DNA from: Streptomyces cucumeris
GTDB lineage: Bacteria > Actinomycetota > Actinomycetes > Streptomycetales > Streptomycetaceae
DNA length: 53,056 nt
Direction of reading: 5' to 3'
NCBI RefSeq assembly: GCF_024295805.1
Contig: NZ_JANCLX010000036.1
Span: forward strand, 43,403 to 96,458
Numbering within the stretch: position 1 is the stretch's first letter; every line of letters begins with the position of its first letter. Both the position numbers and the translations under genes were made by a program. The notes beneath the pieces were generated by a model. The model had not been told where the DNA came from and searched no databases. It saw only the letters and a list, made by a program, of their open reading frames with translations. Positions 15,959-23,980 of this stretch are shown one piece after another.

Positions 15959-16756
15959 TCAGTTTCCCGCCCGTGGGGCCACCACATCGTTGTACGGGTC
16001 CACGGGTTCCGGCACCCGCCGGACGGCGGTGACGTCCAGGGCCGGACTCGCGGTGCCCGCACCGGGTTTCCCGGTGGGATGCCAGGTGCCGGTCACGGTC
16101 ACCCAGGTGTCGGCGCGCTGCGGCGTGGCGCCGTGCACCCGCACCTTGCGCACCTGTGCGTCGGCCGCGCAGCAGCTGATGACCAGTCGGCTGATGTACC
16201 AGCCGCCGTGGCGGCCGGGGGTGACGAACCCGGTGAGGCGCACGGTACGGCCCTTCAGCGTGCCGCCGGTGTCCCAGACCGCGCGGCCGGTGAAGTCGTT
16301 GAGCGACATCGGGACCACGCCCGTGCGCGGCAGCGGCGGGAAGAGGCTGTCACCGGCGGCGGCCTCCGGCGCCCTCGGCGCCTCCGCGTCGCCCCGGGCG
16401 GCGGTGTACGAACCGAGGGCGGGCGGTGCGATGAACAGGATGGTCAGCGCCGGTACGTACAGCAGCCACGCCACCCGGGGACCCCGGCCGCCATGGCCGT
16501 GGCCCGCGTGGCCCTGGTCATGGCCCGCGTCGCCGTGGCCGTCGCCCCGGTCGCGCCCCGTCCGCGGCCGGTCGAACGGGAATCCGTCGCGGGCGGCGCT
16601 CACCGCGCCGAGCGCCAGCAGCAGCACACCGGAAGCGATGAGCGCGGGCCGCAGCCCGGCCCGGACGTAGCGCAGATACAGATCGGTCAGCAGGGCGATA
16701 TGCAGCAGACCGACGCCGAGGAACAGGAGCAGCAGCACCTGGATGTTGCGCTTCAC
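15959..16756 (-). CDS. TIGR03943/DUF1980 membrane-anchored partner of a COG0701 permease
   Basis: 265 residues from GTG 16756. Two N-terminal membrane helices (about 6-28 and 36-54), a His/Asp/Gly-rich cytoplasmic or surface loop (HGDAGHDQGHAGHGHGG, about 72-88) that looks metal-binding, a third helix (about 95-115), then a soluble domain with GFVTPGRHGGWYISRLVISCCAADA, the conserved part of the DUF1980/YcgQ family. The start overlaps the permease stop (GTGA), so the two are one unit. In actinobacteria this pair often sits in zinc-responsive loci. Function is not established; a role in metal or small-solute handling is inferred from the His loop and from the Zur-type site upstream of the permease. 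Confidence 0.8.
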   Translation of the reverse strand: MKRNIQVLLLLFLGVGLLHIALLTDLYLRYVRAGLRPALIASGVLLLALGAVSAARDGFPFDRPRTGRDRGDGHGDAGHDQGHAGHGHGGRGPRVAWLLYVPALTILFIAPPALGSYTAARGDAEAPRAPEAAAGDSLFPPLPRTGVVPMSLNDFTGRAVWDTGGTLKGRTVRLTGFVTPGRHGGWYISRLVISCCAADAQVRKVRVHGATPQRADTWVTVTGTWHPTGKPGAGTASPALDVTAVRRVPEPVDPYNDVVAPRAGN

Positions 16757-17763
16757 AGCAGCCACCACCCCATGAGCGCGCTGCACACCACCGCCATGAC
16801 CCAGGTGGCGGACGAGAAGCGCAGCGCGAACCCCCGTCCGAAGGTGCCCGACTGGAGCGCGATGAGCTTCAGGTCCACCATCGGCCCGACGACCATGAAG
16901 GTGAGCCGGGCGGTGGGCGAGAAGCCGGTGAGCGAGGCGGCGACGAACGCGTCGGCCTCGGAGCACACCGCGAGGACCACCGCGAGCAGCGCCGTCAACA
17001 GCACCGAAAGCCATGGGGAGTCCGAGAACAGCCGCAGCGCGGAGTGCGGCACCACGACGTTGAAGGTGGCCGCGGCCGCCGCGCCCACCACCAGGAAGCC
17101 GCCCGCGTGCAGGAAGTCGTGCTGCAGCGAGAGCCGGAACTCCTCGGCGCGGTTCGCTCCGGGCGCGCGTCCGGCGGGCCCCTTCGGCAGCCGCAGCCAC
17201 TCGGCGCGGCCCGCCCTCAGCCACAGCCAGCCCATGGCCACGGAGGTGAGGAGGGAGGCGAGGAGACGGGCGAGGACCATCGCCGGGGCACCGGGGAAGG
17301 CCACGTAGGTGGCGATCAGGACGACGGGGTTGATGGCCGGGGCGGACAGCAGGAAAGCCAGCGCCGCGGCCGGGGTGACACCCCGTCGCATCAGGCTGCC
17401 CGCCACCGGGACCGAGGCGCATTCACAGCCGGGCAGCACCGCGCCCGCGGCGCCCGCGACCGGCACGGCCAGGGCAGGATGACGCGGCAGCACCCGGGTG
17501 AAGACCCACGCCGGGACGAACGCGCTGATCGCGGCCGAGACCAGGGTGCCGAGCAGCAGGAACGGCACCCCCTGGATGACGATCGCGGTGAACACCGTCC
17601 GCCAGGCCGCCACCGCCCGGTGGTCCAGTCCGCCGGAGATCTCGGGCGCGAACAGGATCGCGACCACCCCGAGCGCCGCCACCGGAAGTGCCGCGACGAG
17701 GGCGTGCGACGTCACACGGACGACAGCGCCCGTGGCGTTCCCGGGCGCATCGCCCTCCGCCAT
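16753..17763 (-). CDS. COG0701 (DUF318/YraQ) family permease
   Basis: 336 residues with about 8-10 hydrophobic helices. Characteristic features are PGCECASVPVAGSLMRRGV after the third or fourth helix, FLLSAPAINPVVL, and VCSEADAFVAASLTGF in the second half, the conserved cysteine/acidic motifs of the DUF318 permease family, which includes organoarsenical exporter ArsP. ATG 17763. Its promoter region holds a Zur-type site, and its partner gene overlaps its stop. The transported solute is unknown; zinc-linked regulation suggests metal-related function. Confidence 0.8.
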   Translation of the reverse strand: MAEGDAPGNATGAVVRVTSHALVAALPVAALGVVAILFAPEISGGLDHRAVAAWRTVFTAIVIQGVPFLLLGTLVSAAISAFVPAWVFTRVLPRHPALAVPVAGAAGAVLPGCECASVPVAGSLMRRGVTPAAALAFLLSAPAINPVVLIATYVAFPGAPAMVLARLLASLLTSVAMGWLWLRAGRAEWLRLPKGPAGRAPGANRAEEFRLSLQHDFLHAGGFLVVGAAAAATFNVVVPHSALRLFSDSPWLSVLLTALLAVVLAVCSEADAFVAASLTGFSPTARLTFMVVGPMVDLKLIALQSGTFGRGFALRFSSATWVMAVVCSALMGWWLL

Positions 17764-17818
17764 GACTCCCCTCCCTGGGACCGCACCACCCCCGTTGGCG
17801 AAGGCTCACCTTAGCGCA

Positions 17819-17833
17819 TGGATGTCATTTTCA
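17819..17833 (+). promoter_or_regulatory. Candidate Zur operator 2 (permease side)
   Basis: TGGATGTCATTTTCA, 12 of 15 matches to the actinobacterial Zur pattern TGAAAATCATTTTCA. Lies 56 bases upstream of the permease start. Confidence 0.65.
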
Positions 17834-17868
17834 TCTTGCTCCCCGTCACACTCGCGGCACCCCCTTAT

Positions 17869-17883
17869 TGGTAATGAAAACCA
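17869..17883 (-). promoter_or_regulatory. Candidate Zur operator 3 (L33-L31-CobW side)
   Basis: On the minus strand TGGTTTTCATTACCA, 13 of 15 identical to operator 1 at 15306. It ends 18 bases before the L33 start and overlaps the place where its promoter must lie (TATAGT at 17890-17895 could be part of a -10), so binding would block initiation. Confidence 0.6.
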
Positions 17884-17901
17884 CTGCCATATAGTGGGGC
17901 C

Positions 17902-18066
17902 ATGGCACGCGATGAACTCCGTCCGGTGATCAAACTGCGCTCCACCGCGGGCACCGGCTACACCTACGTCACCCGCAAGAACCGCAGGAACGATCCCGAC
18001 CGCCTCACCCTGCGCAAGTACGACCCGGTCGTCGGCCGTCACGTCGACTTCCGCGAAGAACGCTGA
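17902..18066 (+). CDS. rpmG: Ribosomal protein L33, zinc-independent paralogue
   Basis: 54 residues, large-subunit protein L33. RPVIKLRSTAGTGYTYVT, KNRRNDPDRL and the tail HVDFREER identify it. It has no cysteine, whereas zinc-type L33 carries two CxxC pairs, so this is the zinc-sparing form. First gene of an operon with L31 (30-base gap) and a CobW-like protein. Confidence 0.95.
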   Translation: MARDELRPVIKLRSTAGTGYTYVTRKNRRNDPDRLTLRKYDPVVGRHVDFREER

Positions 18067-18096
18067 CCACTCCCCCGCCCCTTGAAGGGATCCGCC

Positions 18097-18351
18097 ATGA
18101 AATCCGGTATCCACCCCGCCTACGGTCCCGTCGTCTTCCGTGACCGGGCCGCCGGCTTCGCCTTCCTGACCCGCTCCACGCTGACGAGCGAGCAGACCGT
18201 CCAGTGGGAGGACGGACACACCTACCCGGTCGTCGACGTGGAGATCTCCTCCGCCAGCCACCCCTTCTACACGGGGACGGCACGGGTGATGGACACCGCG
18301 GGACGCGTCGAACGCTTCGAGCGCCGCTACGGCCGGCGCGGGGCGCGCTGA
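18097..18351 (+). CDS. rpmE2: Ribosomal protein L31 type B (zinc-independent)
   Basis: 84 residues, type B L31: start MKSGIHPAYGPVVFRD, middle SSASHPFYTGTARV and end RFERRYGRR are typical. Type A L31 has a CxxC zinc site near the N-terminus; this protein has no cysteine. ATG 18097 was preferred over an in-frame ATG at 18082 because GAAGGGA precedes it at good spacing and the family begins here. The stop overlaps the CobW start by one base. Confidence 0.95.
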   Translation: MKSGIHPAYGPVVFRDRAAGFAFLTRSTLTSEQTVQWEDGHTYPVVDVEISSASHPFYTGTARVMDTAGRVERFERRYGRRGAR

Positions 18352-19505
18352 TGCCGGAGAACACCGCACTGCCCGTGGTGATCGTCGCGGGGCTGCACCG
18401 TGACGCCCGCCGGACCGTGGTGGACCGGCTGCTGCGCACCGTCCCCGGCAGCGTCGCGCTCCACCACGACCTGGCCACCGCCGCCGGCGGTACGGTCCTG
18501 CGCGAGGTCCGCGATGCGTCCGGTGAGCTGTTCCGGGGTGAGGCACCGCTCGTCGACGACTGCGCCTGCTGCGCCCTGCGGGAGGACCTCGTCCCCGAAC
18601 TCGAACGGCTGGCGGACGGCGGCCTGGTCCGGCTCGCCGTCGTGGAACTGTGGGACTCGGTCGAGCCCCGGGCCATGGCGGAGGTGATCGCCGCCCATGG
18701 CGGCGGAACGCTCGCGGTCAGCAATGTGCTGACGGCCGTGGATCCCGCGCTGGTGCTGCCGTGTCTGGCCAACGGTGACGACCTGGCCGAGGCGGGGCTC
18801 GCCGCCGCGGCCACCGACCAGCGCACGGTCGGCGACACCTTCGCCCGGCAGTTGGAGTACGCCGCCGTGCTGGCCCTCGTCGAGGGCGAGGACGCGGACG
18901 ACGAGGACCGCGCCCTGCTCGGTCAGTTGCACCCGACCGCCCGGCGGCTCCCGGTCGGCTCCGGTGAGCTGGCATCCGCCGCGTTCGCGGGATTCGACGT
19001 GGCGGCGGCAGCGGCAGCCCAGCACCCGGCGTGCGCGCTGCTGCCCCAGGAGGCCGAGGAGGCGGGCGTCAGCACCCTGGTGTGGCGCCACCGCAGACCG
19101 TTCCACCCCGGCCGGCTGCACCGGGCGCTGGAGGATCTGACCTGTGCGGCGGCCCGCAGCCGGGGCCGGTTCTATCTGGCCGACCGGCCGGACACCCTGC
19201 TCGCCTGGGACGCGGCGGGCGGCGCCCTGTGCGTGGAGGGCGCGGGCCCGTGGCTGGCCGCGCTGCCCGACGCGGCCTGGGAGATGGTCCCGCCGGTGCG
19301 GCGGGCGGCCGCCGCGCTGGACTGGCACACCGCACACGGCGACCGCTGCCAGCACCTGGTGTTCATCTCACCCGGCCTGGACCGCGACGGACTGGTCCGG
19401 ACGCTGGAGTCCTGTCTGCTCACCGACCAGGAGTACGCCGCGGGGCGGGAGGCGTGGCGCCATCTGTCACACGCCTTCGACGACCTCCTCGACCCGGTCG
19501 TCTGA
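18351..19505 (+). CDS. CobW/COG0523-like protein with degenerate nucleotide site
   Basis: 384 residues. CobW/COG0523 proteins are P-loop GTPases that deliver metals; zinc-starvation members have a C-x-C-C metal motif, present here as C71, C73 and C74 (VDDCACCAL). The P-loop, normally GxxGxGKT, reads GLHRDARRT (about 14-22) with no GK, and the NKxD guanine motif seems lost (AAVLALVEGEDAD). The C-terminal CobW domain (about 250-380) is recognisable: RPFHPGRLHRALED and a final HLVFISPGLDRDGL. Terminal gene of the L33-L31 operon under a Zur-type site. It may bind zinc without GTP hydrolysis. Family call is firm; activity is doubtful. Confidence 0.85.
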   Translation: MPENTALPVVIVAGLHRDARRTVVDRLLRTVPGSVALHHDLATAAGGTVLREVRDASGELFRGEAPLVDDCACCALREDLVPELERLADGGLVRLAVVELWDSVEPRAMAEVIAAHGGGTLAVSNVLTAVDPALVLPCLANGDDLAEAGLAAAATDQRTVGDTFARQLEYAAVLALVEGEDADDEDRALLGQLHPTARRLPVGSGELASAAFAGFDVAAAAAAQHPACALLPQEAEEAGVSTLVWRHRRPFHPGRLHRALEDLTCAAARSRGRFYLADRPDTLLAWDAAGGALCVEGAGPWLAALPDAAWEMVPPVRRAAAALDWHTAHGDRCQHLVFISPGLDRDGLVRTLESCLLTDQEYAAGREAWRHLSHAFDDLLDPVV

Positions 19506-19526
19506 CGGCCCGTGCGGTGCGCGCCC

Positions 19527-19590
19527 GTCCGTCCCGGCGGGAGACACGTCCCGGTGGAGGGACTGTCCCCGTGCCCCCGCCGGGACGGAC
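19527..19590. terminator. Bidirectional terminator-like inverted repeat
   Basis: Perfect 15-bp inverted repeat, GTCCGTCCCGGCGGG at 19527-19541 and its complement at 19576-19590, with a 34-base loop, between the converging CobW-like gene and the unknown gene at 19604. Confidence 0.6.
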
Positions 19591-19603
19591 CGCGGTGCCG
19601 TGG

Positions 19604-20626
19604 TCACGGGTTCTCCCCGAGGGTGAGCCCGTAGAACTCGACGTGGTAATCCCCGACCCGCTGGGCGTGGTCCGACAGGCTCAGCCCCTTCGGAGAGGCG
19701 ACACCCAGGCCGCGCAGGGTGTCCACGATCAACCGGCTCAGCGCCGCGCCGTCCACCTCGCCGATGCCGAAGTCCCCGGAGTGGTAGGGGGCTTCGATCC
19801 AGTGGTCCAGCGCTGCGGGACGGGTCGTCCCGGCGATCCAGCCCAAGGACGCCGGGTCGGTCGCGTCGAGCCCGTCGGGGTCATAGGCGATCTCCAGCCG
19901 CTCACCGCAGCCGAGATGGAACACGACCGGACCGTAGGTGCCGGGCACCAACGCGTGGATGCCCAGGTCCAGTTCCACACCCAGGGCGGTGGTCTCGGCC
20001 GGGAGGGTGGTCAGGAAGTCGCCCAGGGCACGGCCGAAGACGTCCCAGTCGTCGGTGCGCCAGCGGCCCGGGAACCCGAGGCCCGCGTTGGCCGCGACGC
20101 GACGGGATCCGAAGAAGCCGCCGACGGCGTGGGGCTCGCCGTGTACCTGTCGCCAGAACCAGTTCTCCACCGGACCGGTGGGCTGGAGCAGCAGCTCCGG
20201 ACCTCCTTCGCCGGGATGCAGCTCCAGGGTGTCCTCACCACCGCGCCACCGCAGGAACGGACTGCCCCACAGCGGGGTGGCGCGGTAGAAGGGGCCGGGG
20301 TCCCCGTAGACCCCCATGATGGACGCGGGCCCGAACTCCTTGGTCAGGATCTCGGCGGCGTCGCGGAAGGCGGCCGCCTTCTCCGCCGCCCCGTCCTCCG
20401 GCAGCGCGACGGGTACATACAGCCCGATGCACTCCTCGCCGCCATGGACGTAGTCCTCCTCGTGGCGTTCCACGGTACGCACCCGGGGCGCGGCCGCCCC
20501 GTCGGTCCCCCGGCCGATCTCCTCGGCCAGCGCGCGGACCGCCGATGCGCTCCAGCCGCCGGTCTCCGCGCCCTTGAGCCGCCGCGCCAGATCCACCACA
20601 CGTGCCTCGTCCAAGGCCCCCGTCAT
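19604..20626 (-). CDS. Uncharacterised 340-residue cytosolic protein
   Basis: I do not recognise the family. ATG 20626 has a GGGGAG ribosome site 6 bases away. The protein has no signal peptide or membrane helix, is acidic, and is rich in Trp and Gly motifs such as YGDPGPFYRATPLWG, ENWFWRQVHG and WRTDDWDVFGRALGDFL. The first ~70 residues look helical (DEARVVDLARRLKG). Codon use is like its neighbours, so it is resident. It converges with the zinc operon through a shared terminator and has a 145-base gap upstream. Confidence 0.75.
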   Translation of the reverse strand: MTGALDEARVVDLARRLKGAETGGWSASAVRALAEEIGRGTDGAAAPRVRTVERHEEDYVHGGEECIGLYVPVALPEDGAAEKAAAFRDAAEILTKEFGPASIMGVYGDPGPFYRATPLWGSPFLRWRGGEDTLELHPGEGGPELLLQPTGPVENWFWRQVHGEPHAVGGFFGSRRVAANAGLGFPGRWRTDDWDVFGRALGDFLTTLPAETTALGVELDLGIHALVPGTYGPVVFHLGCGERLEIAYDPDGLDATDPASLGWIAGTTRPAALDHWIEAPYHSGDFGIGEVDGAALSRLIVDTLRGLGVASPKGLSLSDHAQRVGDYHVEFYGLTLGENP

Positions 20627-20771
20627 ACCGAACTCCCCGCCGTGTTCCGCCGTGTCCTCTGTGCCGTGCCGAACCAGACGATGCCACACGGCGCCGACAG
20701 CGGAGCACGGGCGGGGTGGCATCGGCCCTGGCCCGGGCCGATGCCGCATCATCGCGGCGGGAGCAGATGTG

Positions 20772-21512
20772 TCAGATCCGGCCGGGGACGGCCGAGTCCA
20801 GGGCGCCGGTGATGAGTCCGGACGCCGCGGCCGGGGTGAGGATCCCCGCCACCGCGTCACCCGCCGTGCGGTGCCACACCCCACCGCGCCGCAGCATCGC
20901 GTGGTCGCCGCCGGTGATGAGCAGGGTTCCGGCGCGGGCGCCGTCCTCGCGGGCGCGGCGGACCAGGTCGACCGACGCATGCGGATCGGTCAGCCGGTCG
21001 CGGTCGCCGTGCAGGATCACCACCGTGCTGCCGCGAAGCTGCGCCACCGGCTCGCCCGGCGGACACCACGGCGCCAGGGCCACGACTCCCGTCACGCGCG
21101 GGTCGGCCGCGGCGCGCAGGGCGGCCCGGCCGCCCATGGAGTGGCCGATGAGCACCACCGGCACGTCGCCGACGTGCCGTACCAGTTCGGCGAGTGCCCG
21201 TTCGGTGTCCCGCAGGGGGTCGGCCAGGGTGCCGTTCCAGCCCCGGTGGCGATAGCGGACGGTGCCGACGAAGAGCCGCCGGTCCGGCACGGCCCGGCCC
21301 ACCGCCCGCTGGAAGGGACGCATCCGCACCGCCGCGAGCTGCCAGGGCCGGGTGGGCCGGCGTCCGTACTCCCGGCCCCCGTGCAGCAGCAGTACGGCGG
21401 CGTCGGGGTCCGCGGGACCCGCGAGGACGCACAGCGCGGACCCTTCCGGTGACGGCCTGCCGGGAGCCTGGAAGGCAGCGGTGCCCATCGGCAGCCGTCG
21501 TCGTCCTCGCAT
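20772..21512 (-). CDS. Alpha/beta hydrolase
   Basis: 246 residues, cytosolic alpha/beta-hydrolase fold. The oxyanion region LLLHGGREYG is near residue 42, the nucleophile elbow is VLIGHSMGGRA, the acid is in VVILHGDRDRLTDP and the histidine in LITGGDHAML, giving a complete Ser-Asp-His triad. ATG 21512 has a GAGAGG ribosome site; an ATG at 21488 is the alternative. Substrate unknown; most like small esterase/dienelactone-hydrolase-type enzymes. It diverges from sigK. Confidence 0.85.
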   Translation of the reverse strand: MRGRRRLPMGTAAFQAPGRPSPEGSALCVLAGPADPDAAVLLLHGGREYGRRPTRPWQLAAVRMRPFQRAVGRAVPDRRLFVGTVRYRHRGWNGTLADPLRDTERALAELVRHVGDVPVVLIGHSMGGRAALRAAADPRVTGVVALAPWCPPGEPVAQLRGSTVVILHGDRDRLTDPHASVDLVRRAREDGARAGTLLITGGDHAMLRRGGVWHRTAGDAVAGILTPAAASGLITGALDSAVPGRI

Positions 21513-21671
21513 CGCGTTCCTCTCCGGTGCCCGGACCTCCGGCCCCGGCGGCCGACAGTTCCCGGGTGATCCGTAACGCTCCCCCGTCCGGCTTGGTTCC
21601 CCGTTTCACCCCCGGACACCCCGGATGGCCCCGGCCGCGGGGCCCGTCATCACCTCCGGCGCCGCGCCGCG

Positions 21672-21701
21672 CCATCCCGCCACGCCGGTATCGTCCCGGA
21701 T
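21672..21701 (+). promoter_or_regulatory. Candidate SigK-type autoregulatory promoter
   Basis: CCATCC (21672-21677), 18 bases, then CCGGAT (21696-21701). This fits the mycobacterial SigK promoter (CCATCC and CCGAAT, 5 of 6 in the -10) and lies about 90 bases before the sigK GTG, pointing toward it. Confidence 0.5.
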
Positions 21702-21742
21702 CACACACCATCTCCACGGTTCGCGGCAAGCCCTTCGGCCCG

Positions 21743-21759
21743 CGGCTACGGATTACCCG
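21743..21759 (+). repeat. 17-bp motif, copy 1 (sigK leader)
   Basis: CGGCTACGGATTACCCG, lying between the candidate SigK promoter and the sigK start. A copy with one mismatch is at 25669-25685, in inverted orientation relative to the gene it precedes. Possible regulator site. Confidence 0.35.
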
Positions 21760-21790
21760 CGCATCGACATCTGTCCTGGAGGGGTACGAC

Positions 21791-22375
21791 GTGAGAGAGC
21801 CCGTGTACATCGGGACGAACCCATCGGCGCGGCCGGATCTGGAGGAGCTGATGGCCCGGGTCGCCCGGGGCGATCAGGAGGCGTTCTCCGCGGTCTACGA
21901 CGTGGTGGCGGCTCCCGTCCTGGGCGTGGTGCGCGGCGTGCTGCGCGACCGGGCCCAGTCGGAGGAGGTCACCCAGGAGGTGCTGGTCGAGGTGTGGCGC
22001 ACCGCCGCGCGCTACCGCCGGGACCGCGGCACGGCCGTCAACTGGATCCTGACCCTCGCCCACCAGCGCGCCGTGGACCGGGTGCGGTCGGTGGAGGCGT
22101 CCGCGGCCCGTGACCACAGGGCGGCCCTCCTGGACCGGACCCCGGAGTACGACGAGGTGTCCGAACAGGTCGAGGCACGGCTCGAACACGAACAGGTACG
22201 GCGCTGTCTGCGCACCCTCACCGAACTGCAGCGGCAGTCCGTGACCATGGCCTACTACCGGGGGCTGACCTACCGGGAGGTTGCCGAACTGCTCGCGCTG
22301 CCGCTCGGCACGGTCAAGACCCGGCTGCGCGACGGGCTGATCCGGCTGCGCGACTGTCTGGGGGTCACCGTATGA
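21791..22375 (+). CDS. sigK: ECF sigma factor SigK
   Basis: 194 residues from GTG 21791, which has a GGAGGGG ribosome site 7 bases upstream; longer in-frame extensions are non-coding. Region 2 (ARGDQEAFSAVYDVVAAPVLG through EVTQEVLVEVWRTAARYRRDRG) and region 4 (LTELQRQSVTMAYYRGLTYREVAELLALPLGTVKTRLRDGL) are complete. The partner is the anti-sigma factor whose start overlaps this stop (ATGA), the sigK-rskA arrangement. In mycobacteria SigK drives the fasciclin-type antigens MPT70/MPT83; here a fasciclin lipoprotein and a molybdopterin oxidase face the pair, so the same regulon logic is likely. Confidence 0.92.
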   Translation: MREPVYIGTNPSARPDLEELMARVARGDQEAFSAVYDVVAAPVLGVVRGVLRDRAQSEEVTQEVLVEVWRTAARYRRDRGTAVNWILTLAHQRAVDRVRSVEASAARDHRAALLDRTPEYDEVSEQVEARLEHEQVRRCLRTLTELQRQSVTMAYYRGLTYREVAELLALPLGTVKTRLRDGLIRLRDCLGVTV

Positions 22376-23139
22376 CCACCGCCGAACTGCACACGCTGAC
22401 CGGCGCCTACGCGCTGCACGCGCTCTCCGGGGACGAACGCCACGCGTTCGAACACCACCTCGGTGACTGCGACGTGTGTGCGCAGGAGGTCCGCGAGCTG
22501 AGCGCCACCGCGGCCCGGCTGGGACTGGCCTCGGCCGCTCCCGTCCGGCCGGCCGTCAAGGACGAGGTGCTGCGGCGGATCGGCGGGGTGCGGCAGGAGC
22601 CGCCCGTCACACCGCCCGAGAGTGATTCCCGGGATGACCGGACGGGTGTCGCGCGACGGGTGGCGGGCGGCCGGGCGCGATGGGCGCTGGCGGCCTGTGT
22701 GGCCGTGACAGCCGGGCTGGGCGGGATCGCGGTATGGCAGCACGAGCAGGTACGGGACACCCGGCAGCAGGTGCGGCAGGCCGAGCGGCGGTCGGAGGCG
22801 CTCGCCGCGGTGCTGGCCGCGCCGGACGCACGGTCCCGCGGCGTGAAGCTGGCCGGTGGCGCCACCGGCACGGTCGTGGTGTCCGAACGGCAGGACCGGG
22901 CCGCGTTCCTCGCGGACGGGCTGGCGGCACCGCCGGAGGGCAAGGTCTACCAGCTGTGGTTCGACGACGGCGGGGGCACGATGCGCTCGGCCGGGGTGAT
23001 GCCACGCGCGTCGGTGCAGGCGGTGCTGTTGCGGGGCCCGGTCCGGCACGCTTCGGGGATGGGGATCACCGTGGAGCCGGCCGGTGGCTCGGCCGAGCCC
23101 ACCTCGGCGCCGCTGGCGCTGCTGGACCTCCCCGTCTGA
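22372..23139 (+). CDS. rskA: Anti-sigma-K factor RskA-like
   Basis: 255 residues. The N-terminal zinc-associated anti-sigma domain has H29-x3-C33-x2-C36 (FEHHLGDCDVCAQ), a single membrane helix spans about 103-122, and the extracytoplasmic RskA domain (about 150-250, including EGKVYQLWFDDGGGTMRSAGVM) follows. It holds SigK at the membrane until regulated proteolysis. The start overlaps the sigK stop (ATGA), assuring stoichiometric production. Confidence 0.93.
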   Translation: MTTAELHTLTGAYALHALSGDERHAFEHHLGDCDVCAQEVRELSATAARLGLASAAPVRPAVKDEVLRRIGGVRQEPPVTPPESDSRDDRTGVARRVAGGRARWALAACVAVTAGLGGIAVWQHEQVRDTRQQVRQAERRSEALAAVLAAPDARSRGVKLAGGATGTVVVSERQDRAAFLADGLAAPPEGKVYQLWFDDGGGTMRSAGVMPRASVQAVLLRGPVRHASGMGITVEPAGGSAEPTSAPLALLDLPV

Positions 23140-23176
23140 CGGCCCGGCCGGTTCGCCGGACGGATACGGCACAGGG

Positions 23177-23201
23177 CCCCGCGCACACCGGGTGCGCGGG
23201 G
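23177..23201. terminator. Terminator hairpin between rskA and fasciclin gene
   Basis: Perfect 10-bp stem CCCCGCGCAC (23177-23186) / GTGCGCGGGG (23192-23201) with a 5-base loop, in the 88-base gap between converging genes; can serve both strands. Confidence 0.7.
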
Positions 23202-23227
23202 TCCTTGTGGTGGTCCGGCCCGCCGGG

Positions 23228-23890
23228 TCAGCCCTTGGGCATGAGGACGGTGTCGATGATGTAGACGTTGGCGTTGGCGGTCTTCACATGACCGCACACC
23301 ACCTTGGACGTGTCATTGACGGTGTAGGACTCCCCGGAGCCGCTGGTGCGCAGCGTGGACTTCTCCAGCGTGGGGAACGAGCCGCTGTCCAGGTCCCCCG
23401 GAGCGAGCTTCTTGCCCACCACGTGGTAGGTGAGGACCTTGGTGAGCTGCTTCTTGTCGTTCAGCACCTTGTCGAGGTCCGCCTTCGGGATCTTGGCGAA
23501 GGCATCGTTGGTGGGCGCGAACACGGTGATGTTCTGGGCGTTGTTCAGCGTGTCGACCAGCCCGGCCTTCTTGACGGCGGACACCAGCGTGGACAGCGCG
23601 GGGTTGTGGGAAGCCGCGGTGGCCACCGGGTCCTTGGCCATGCCGTCGAAGGAACCCGCGCCCTCCTTGGGCACCGAGGAGCAGGCCGCGCCGAACGGCT
23701 TGTCCCCGCCGCCCGGGGCGCCGTCGGATCCCTTCGTCCTGTCCTTGTCCGAGGCCGGGTTCGACGCCTTGGAGGAACCGGTGGACTCCTTGTCCTTGCC
23801 GTCGTCCGAACAGGCGGTGAGGGCGACCGGCAGCAGCGTGAGCGCGGCCACGGCGACGACGGCACGGTGGATACGGATACGGGTGTTCAT
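23228..23890 (-). CDS. Fasciclin-domain lipoprotein (MPT83-like)
   Basis: 220 residues. The signal peptide ends in lipobox LTAC with lipid-modified C27; a Ser/Lys/Asp-rich linker (28-65) follows, then a single FAS1 domain (about 70-220) with NITVFAPTNDAFAKIP (H1-type motif) and VLTYHVVGKKL. Such proteins are surface adhesion or envelope-stress components. It is 90 bases downstream of the molybdopterin oxidase on the same strand with no obvious promoter of its own, so probably one transcript. It faces sigK-rskA, as MPT70/MPT83 belong to the SigK regulon in mycobacteria. Confidence 0.92.
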   Translation of the reverse strand: MNTRIRIHRAVVAVAALTLLPVALTACSDDGKDKESTGSSKASNPASDKDRTKGSDGAPGGGDKPFGAACSSVPKEGAGSFDGMAKDPVATAASHNPALSTLVSAVKKAGLVDTLNNAQNITVFAPTNDAFAKIPKADLDKVLNDKKQLTKVLTYHVVGKKLAPGDLDSGSFPTLEKSTLRTSGSGESYTVNDTSKVVCGHVKTANANVYIIDTVLMPKG

Positions 23891-23980
23891 GGTGATGTTC
23901 TCCTGATGGGTTGGGCCCGAGAGCTTCCTTGCTCGGCGGGCATCGGCAACGCGGACATCGGACAGGGGAAAGTGGCTCGG

